The notes beneath the pieces are model-generated. The model was not told the origin of the DNA. It made no database searches and saw nothing but the letters and a program-made list of their open reading frames with translations. The translations under genes and the position numbers were made by a program. 30,852 nucleotides of DNA from a virus: the IMG/VR virus record IMGVR_UViG_3300030382_002450, positions 1 through 30,852 of that record. One strand, 5' to 3'. Of this stretch, positions 26,501 through 30,852 are shown in pieces. Every line of letters begins with the position of its first letter. The first letter of the stretch is position 1.

Positions 26501-29260
26501 GAGAAAGGAAAACTTGGAAGGGTGCGTGACAAGCAAGGTGCCCAACAAGCTGTACTAGCATTTTTAAGAGGCCAACAAGAAACACTAACTAGTGACTTAG
26601 TGGACGCGCAAAAAGCTGCTAGTGCTGCTAAAAGTGACCGTCGTGTATATATGAACCGCGTTAAGGATACCCATGTTATTGACGGAGCTTTGTGGGGGCC
26701 AAATCAGCCGACCAGCATAAGAGTTGAGCAATGGCGTAATAAATACTTTACCCCAGAAGATGCGAAATTGCTGGCAAAAGTCATCAATGTTGGTGAGCGT
26801 GAAGGTAACTGGTTTACTCGCGGCGTCGTGTCGTTGGTGAACGTAAAAAGGTCTTTGGTATCTACACTTGACGCCGCAGAGCCATTCATCCAAGGTCTTC
26901 CTGTGATGGCCTCCAACCCTAAAGCGTGGGGCGTGCAGACGGCAGTACATTACCAGGCTCTTTTAGACCCTACTGTGCAGAGTCGCCGTATCTATAAGAA
27001 CCTAGCCGACTTCCAATGGCTGGCTCGTAATGGCGTCCCTATCGGCGACCTGGAGTTCTTTGCTGCGCTGGATACGGGTGAAGGTGTCTCATTTGCCAAG
27101 CTGTTTGAGATGCTACCGAAAGGAGACGCAGTTCAGCGATATTTCCGCACGGCTGGTAAGCAATCGTTTGGACGCTTCGGGGCCATGTACAACGCAGCCC
27201 TTGGTGAAGCACGGGTGCAGTTATTGCAGTCCACCAGGGTTGGTTGGAAGGGCACAGACGCAGAACTAGCTCAGTACATCCGAAACCTTACAGGCGGTTT
27301 GGATGCTCGTGCATTAGGCATAGGGCCAGGACGGATGTCTGCGGAAGGTTTCTGGGTAGCATTCTCGCCACGTTTACTCCGTTCGACCATAGCCTTGGTC
27401 GGTGATGCAGTCCGTGGCGGTGTTCCCTTAGAGATGGTGCCAAGAGCATTGGAGCCTGTTTCCCCCCGATTAAGTCGAGGGGTACAAAAGACCGTACTAC
27501 GCGGGAAAGAAGCACCGGCTCCCCGCTATGATGTAGATATAGATTTGCCCGGTGGTGTACGCCAAGACGTTCAGCGTGAAGTCGTGGGTGGGTATTCTTC
27601 AACAGCGCAAGGACGACGAGCATTACGCACGTTGGCGACATTGGCAACTGGCGTGACCACCACTTACATCGTGACAGGGATGGCTCTTGGTAAGGATTGG
27701 GATGAGATTAAAGAAGGTCTTAATCCATTGAACGGCAAGCGGTTCTTATCCCACCAAATCAATGGTGACTGGATAGGCGTGGGCGGTCAGATACGCTCAA
27801 TCACTCAATTAGTATCTGCTTTGGCTGTAGGTTCTTATCGACTTGCGACTACAGGAGAGCTTCCGATGCAAAGTGAAATCTTCTCTCGACGAGATAACCC
27901 GCTTCTCCAATTCCTCAGTGGTCGTGGTGCAATCGGAACGCAAGCCGTGCTGCAATTTGGCGAAGCTGGAGCGGCGGCAATGGGTGGCGAATTAGACCTC
28001 GACCCGTTCGAGCGTATCGATAGTTGGACAGACTTTGGCAAAGTGCAAGGTAAAAGTGCATTGCCTTTCATGTTGCAAGGCGTACTAGACGGTGAGAAAT
28101 GGCCCACTGTCGCTGCTTCTGCTTTGGGTATGAGGACAAGTGAGTGGAACGAATACGATGGTCTGCGTGACAACAGAGGGGTGAGAGCAAAGCAACTGGA
28201 ATCCTTTATCGCAGAGGAGAATATCCGTCCTGAAGCGGTACAGAATATCACAATGGATTTCGGGGCATTGAAGGGTCAAACCCTAGAGTTTAACCTGTCT
28301 CAGGAAATCGCTAGTTTTGGGGATTTACAGCCTCATGAACAGGAGTTATTCAGGACTCGTTATCCGCGTACTTTTGAGATAGAAAAACAACTGACCCGTG
28401 ATTTAGCTGAATCACGTCAGCGTCCTGATTTCGCAGTCAGGCAGGTCAAAGCATGGGACGCTGAGGATGAAGCGGTAAAGACACAAGAAAAATCCGATGC
28501 TCGTTTTCAAGATGAGGATATAAGTAGAGAGGATTGGAAGGACGATTACGAAAAGAATATGTACAATTTGATGCTTAAGCGTAAGCATATATATGGCTAC
28601 GAAGAGGAGGAGGAGCCAACTAGTGCGTTGGATGTTTTCTACGCCAAGATAGACGACCTTATGGCAGTCCATGAATCCTCAATCATGACTGACGTAATGT
28701 GGCAGGAATTAGCTACTTGGAGAGAAAACCAGCCGGAATGGTTCCAAGACCATGTGGATGCGAATACTGGTCTCAGTGCCCCAACAGAAGAGACTCGACG
28801 ATTTGAACTCGCAAAGACTGTCTTAGGTGACAGATACTGGGGGGTAGTGGCTAATGTCCTTGAGTTCCCTGAAGCTAGTAGCCAGAGGAACACACGAATT
28901 TGGGCCGAGCCGGGAGAGCGAGAGAAGTTCTTTAAGATAACCCAAGATGAAGCTTATATTTACAACACAGCGATGGCAATGACGGATGGGCCGCGCAAAG
29001 ACTTTATTACTGTGATGCCTGGAGAAGAAGGCACAATGATGGAGAAGATAAAAAACGGTCGGAAAGATTCCTTTAATAAAGTTGCCAGCCAAGTCAACCT
29101 TTTAAAGAAATTCATTCGGGCTGACGATAAAGAAGTAGGGAGCTACGTCAATAGATACTATCCGTCAGGTCTCAGTGCAGAGGCGCGTATCCAGAGGTTT
29201 TTAGATGAGCAACTTCAGGATATTTTAAATCCCCAGACTGGCGTAGGAGCTACGCCTTAA
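23597..29260 (+). CDS. Giant 1887-residue internal virion / polyvalent-type protein
   Basis: It fills 5.7 kb. The N-terminal 250 residues are Pro-rich and charged; helical parts follow (QQVVLGIVTDPVVMFKAFT near residue 315). Residues about 720-1010 are long coiled coils (KRTLSELADQADEDLQVAK). Near 1340-1460 a hydrophobic segment (LATLATGVTTTYIVTGMAL), a GDWIGVGGQIRSITQLVSAL strand and RRDNPLLQFLSGRG occur in the order I associate with the C-terminal domain of large polyvalent phage proteins. Such giant proteins can be carried in the capsid and injected into the host. I see no clear catalytic motif. Family assignment is from memory and moderate. It starts at ATG 23597 overlapping the previous TAA. 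Confidence 0.6.
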   Translation: MAYTLPFLGKGEREAQKLHPRYDESPWDAPVPVARQPLIPSTPPPLATGNRAYMAWLAADQAEKNIQLPPSATPPRESTMADRIEEFERAGSPYGEERRTFTSQEPDDSFLGTVEREAPLPRTEVAERFSAGLSPEMERGLIAAGQIEAPAPTIKTNTYPWIAEENRWEAPVGRGGLDEITDPGFEEFVRPKPFDAQYLQPGAGYDDPSDQWVDYPVIGRDGTTTKKVMPKPLAQTLAKRGGFGDQPSTSADFFDGLEWVARPFEVFAETVTEAFAQLPALMRGDFGDIEAPTLFTDGFVAAYEEFKDRPMWQQVVLGIVTDPVVMFKAFTISAKIARAGGRALSRDFQALHHPEFIPIIDLFITRGRTVQAAGSVSDDALEEIAGRLAATMDEVIAATPAGKRLSPVPWVTEEGSASRWQEFLGRGEEMGRFPVTSLSDKRAQWKLLRDEYKLALDSGVNEFAVPMRGMASVVDEVVTRESTGLLGKVSTKVIGAIAGPSITRSTAVGKITTAHGRQVKSAHELVKIAMASVYDRHIGQFDEIGAIKDRVIPVNSKGEWLDSRTGKVVAQWQQVFEKPDQYSQFISDKARKLIDDVNRMTNEEVPRLLDDEGIFQNIRNRPDGEYYVPHNVQEIRGVDVSDVKLADNLRRHYDEVTDGMAQGIKYGTNPRQDIELYMRWTYRKIVKKQLDDALDEHGLTRSQLVPKSIHDAAVDAAVRYSNLVKQSKKLAGQIRLAIGVDRTLGRGVAQQEGIEVKLNAELARLRSLLDDLPDLVGVGDAPGRQNLDAARKNLKQAIALQAKTATAVRNARSQVAVTTGKSTARADELRRLNARYDALVSARVAMVEDSILDVIYGGGTVGQQGRKQGRFTALGVQETQARKATDAAAGRVESVNARKRTLSELADQADEDLQVAKELIAEADEGLRRATSEALTEAGQRGATRTRSVQLNREIERLQNRLNRLLDPEKGKLGRVRDKQGAQQAVLAFLRGQQETLTSDLVDAQKAASAAKSDRRVYMNRVKDTHVIDGALWGPNQPTSIRVEQWRNKYFTPEDAKLLAKVINVGEREGNWFTRGVVSLVNVKRSLVSTLDAAEPFIQGLPVMASNPKAWGVQTAVHYQALLDPTVQSRRIYKNLADFQWLARNGVPIGDLEFFAALDTGEGVSFAKLFEMLPKGDAVQRYFRTAGKQSFGRFGAMYNAALGEARVQLLQSTRVGWKGTDAELAQYIRNLTGGLDARALGIGPGRMSAEGFWVAFSPRLLRSTIALVGDAVRGGVPLEMVPRALEPVSPRLSRGVQKTVLRGKEAPAPRYDVDIDLPGGVRQDVQREVVGGYSSTAQGRRALRTLATLATGVTTTYIVTGMALGKDWDEIKEGLNPLNGKRFLSHQINGDWIGVGGQIRSITQLVSALAVGSYRLATTGELPMQSEIFSRRDNPLLQFLSGRGAIGTQAVLQFGEAGAAAMGGELDLDPFERIDSWTDFGKVQGKSALPFMLQGVLDGEKWPTVAASALGMRTSEWNEYDGLRDNRGVRAKQLESFIAEENIRPEAVQNITMDFGALKGQTLEFNLSQEIASFGDLQPHEQELFRTRYPRTFEIEKQLTRDLAESRQRPDFAVRQVKAWDAEDEAVKTQEKSDARFQDEDISREDWKDDYEKNMYNLMLKRKHIYGYEEEEEPTSALDVFYAKIDDLMAVHESSIMTDVMWQELATWRENQPEWFQDHVDANTGLSAPTEETRRFELAKTVLGDRYWGVVANVLEFPEASSQRNTRIWAEPGEREKFFKITQDEAYIYNTAMAMTDGPRKDFITVMPGEEGTMMEKIKNGRKDSFNKVASQVNLLKKFIRADDKEVGSYVNRYYPSGLSAEARIQRFLDEQLQDILNPQTGVGATP

Positions 29261-29261
29261 A

Positions 29262-29296
29262 TTGACAGGAATTTACGGAAAGGTTTACACTTTCCG
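29262..29296 (+). promoter_or_regulatory. Promoter with overlapping hairpin before the scaffold/capsid genes
   Basis: TTGACA (29262-29267), an 18-base spacer and TACACT (29286-29291). The perfect stem CGGAAAG (29276-29282) / CTTTCCG (29290-29296) with a 7-base loop covers the -10. It could be an operator, or a partial terminator of the upstream giant gene giving capsid genes their own, stronger expression. Confidence 0.55.
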
Positions 29297-29333
29297 CAGT
29301 GATTACTCCTATTAAATACATGAGGAGCATCGC

Positions 29334-30071
29334 ATGGTAACAACACCATCGCCGGACGAACCCGAAGTAGAGACCCAGCCAGCACAAGAAGTGGCTGAAG
29401 AGACTACTGATGAAATAACTGATATAGACTACAAGGCAAAAACAGCCGAACTGGAAGCTCAGGTCGAGAAGTTAAGTAATGACTTGCGTTCCAGGGGTGG
29501 TCAACGCCGTAGAGATACGGACAGGGATGCGGAACTCGCTGGTATTCGGGATAGTGTGGGTGCGCTTCAGAAGATATTCACTCTTTACATGGATGACCGT
29601 AAGATGGATATGTCGGATGAGGCCCAGACCCAGATATCACGGGTCAATAACGAGTTGGCTCAGGGACAGGCTACGCGGGACTGGAATTCCCGGTACGAGA
29701 AAGAGCAGACCCGTCTCATGTCCACCGTTCAGGACGAGAGTGACAATATCCTCATCAGTGAGGATGATGCACAGAAACTCCAGAGCGATTGGCAGGCAGC
29801 TTGGGCAGAAGGTTCTAAAGCTACCAGAGGTGACTTTGAGGATATCATCAATATCCAGATAGAAGCCGCCAAGATGGTTGCCCAAGAAGAACGCCGCAGG
29901 GCGACAGTCGAGCGTCAAAAACTTGCTGATGAAGCAAAGAACGCTGGCAAGAAAGCCCTGGAGAAAGCAGGTGTAGCTGACCTGGATACAGGTGCGGCTA
30001 TCGCAGGCGGGAATGAAGAACTCCGTGGTTCAGCCCTTATAGAACGGGGGCTGCGAAAACGTAACCTATAA
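29334..30071 (+). CDS. Scaffolding-like capsid assembly protein
   Basis: A 245-residue, highly charged, helical protein. It has an acidic N-terminus (EVETQPAQEVAEETTDEITD), a coiled coil (TAELEAQVEKLSNDL, about residues 37-51), a basic patch (RSRGGQRRRDTDRD) and long helices to residue 215. A basic end follows (LIERGLRKRNL), as used by scaffolds to touch the capsid protein. It lies immediately before the capsid gene, the classic position. No protease motif is seen. GAGGAG lies 6 bases before ATG 29334. Confidence 0.75.
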   Translation: MVTTPSPDEPEVETQPAQEVAEETTDEITDIDYKAKTAELEAQVEKLSNDLRSRGGQRRRDTDRDAELAGIRDSVGALQKIFTLYMDDRKMDMSDEAQTQISRVNNELAQGQATRDWNSRYEKEQTRLMSTVQDESDNILISEDDAQKLQSDWQAAWAEGSKATRGDFEDIINIQIEAAKMVAQEERRRATVERQKLADEAKNAGKKALEKAGVADLDTGAAIAGGNEELRGSALIERGLRKRNL

Positions 30072-30080
30072 GGAAATAAA

Positions 30081-30852
30081 ATGCCAACACTTTCTGAATA
30101 TCAAAAGTTGGCTAACGACGATGTCACGGCTGGTGTTTTCGATAACATCATCACCGCATCTGAGTTGGCCCCATTCCTACAGTTCAGCAGCTTCAGTGGT
30201 AACTCCCTGGTCTACAACCGGGAGAATACACTGGGAGCCGCTGCTACTCATCAAGTAGGAGATGTCTGGTCTGACACTGAGCCGTCTTACACGAAGAAAA
30301 CCGTGTCACTGACTACCGTTGGTGTCCAGCACCCTCTTGACCGTTTTGCCATGCAGACTGCCGACAACGTGCAGTCCCAAGAAGCCGTCCTCCTTTCCAA
30401 GATGGCTAAGTCCATCGTCCGAAAGCTGGAAGACCTTCTGATTAGTGGTAACTCTGGTAGCACTTCGACTGAGCCAGAGGGACTGACCTCTCTCCTCATC
30501 AGTGACTCTCGCCTCCTTATGATGGATGACGGCTCACAGCCTTCCACCATCGCTGGAGCAGAGACCGAACTTACCCTTGACCGCCTGGACGCCATGATTG
30601 ACCTGGTGGAGAACGGTAAGCCGGACTTCCTGATGATGAACAAGACCATGCGTCGTAAGCTGACCTCCCTTGCCAGGGCGACTGGCTCTGGTGTGGTTCT
30701 GACTTCGGCTGATATGTTCGGTCACCAGTACACCCTCTACAATGGCATACCTGTAGTCATCAACGACTACATCTCCAACTCTGAGACCTACGAGAACGCC
30801 GGTGGCTGGGGTTCCTCCACTGCTACTACCATCTATGCCTGCAAGACAGGTC
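30081..30852 (+). CDS. Major capsid protein, HK97-type, cut by the window edge
   Basis: The first 257 residues are visible. It begins MPTLSEYQKLANDDVTAGVF with no long delta domain, so the separate scaffold gene fits. Typical HK97-fold features are present: VQHPLDRFAMQ, an E-loop/spine-helix region rich in Lys/Arg (VLLSKMAKSIVRKLEDLLISG), FLMMNKTMRRKLTSLARATG and a YNGIPVVINDYI strand in the A domain. AAGGA lies 6 bases before ATG 30081. The gene continues past the right edge; tail genes are expected beyond it. Confidence 0.88.
   Translation, partial: MPTLSEYQKLANDDVTAGVFDNIITASELAPFLQFSSFSGNSLVYNRENTLGAAATHQVGDVWSDTEPSYTKKTVSLTTVGVQHPLDRFAMQTADNVQSQEAVLLSKMAKSIVRKLEDLLISGNSGSTSTEPEGLTSLLISDSRLLMMDDGSQPSTIAGAETELTLDRLDAMIDLVENGKPDFLMMNKTMRRKLTSLARATGSGVVLTSADMFGHQYTLYNGIPVVINDYISNSETYENAGGWGSSTATTIYACKTG

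Overview
The window is part of a tailed double-stranded DNA phage genome (Caudoviricetes) or a closely related prophage. It has a two-part terminase, a portal-like protein, a scaffold-like protein, an HK97-type major capsid protein (cut by the right edge), a tail-type structural gene (cut by the left edge), holin-like genes and a phage replication module. Several clear promoters of the TTGACA / TATGAT type with 17-18 bp spacing point to a bacterial host using an ordinary housekeeping sigma factor. The host cannot be fixed from the sequence. One small His/Cys protein (1569-1820) resembles, from memory, a family common in Chloroflexota and their phages, which is only a weak hint.

Layout. Positions 1-2344 (+): the end of a tail/virion protein, a small zinc-type protein, two holin-like membrane proteins and a tiny Lys/Ala-rich protein. 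Positions 2444-10614 (-): a tightly packed early operon, read right to left. It holds many small CxxC (zinc-ribbon-like) proteins, an SSB-like protein with an acidic tail, an HTH plus zinc-finger protein, a primase-polymerase/RepA-type helicase fusion, a sigma-region-4-like protein and a RusA resolvase. Promoters lie inside it at about 8740 and 10150. Positions 10615-11099 are non-coding and precede a lone + strand terminase small subunit gene (11100-11618). Positions 11632-16083 (-): a second early array of small proteins, including an ASCH-domain protein and a gp88-family protein, with a promoter at about 12966. Positions 16084-17093 are about 1 kb without a convincing gene, with iteron-like repeats and a dense operator cluster. 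Positions 17094 to the right edge (+): the late module, with terminase large subunit, portal, an 81-aa protein, a 965-aa and an 1887-aa virion-type protein, then scaffold and capsid behind their own likely promoter.

The most interesting signal is a family of eight intergenic elements (12329-16174) in the minus-strand array. Seven share one architecture: a short 5' segment, a strong central hairpin, then a small hairpin whose loop is complementary to the 5' segment. Changes in the segment are matched by changes in the loop, as expected for a conserved pseudoknot. Wherever there is an upstream gene, the 5' segment contains that gene's stop codon, and the second hairpin lies just before the Shine-Dalgarno of the next gene. 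This suggests an undescribed RNA device linking translation of neighbouring genes.

The second notable signal is the 8-mer ACCTGAAG/CTTCAGGT. It occurs seven times just before the terminase large subunit gene and twice, as an inverted pair, just before the terminase small subunit gene. I noticed it nowhere else. It is a candidate common operator or packaging site tying together two terminase genes that lie 5.5 kb apart.
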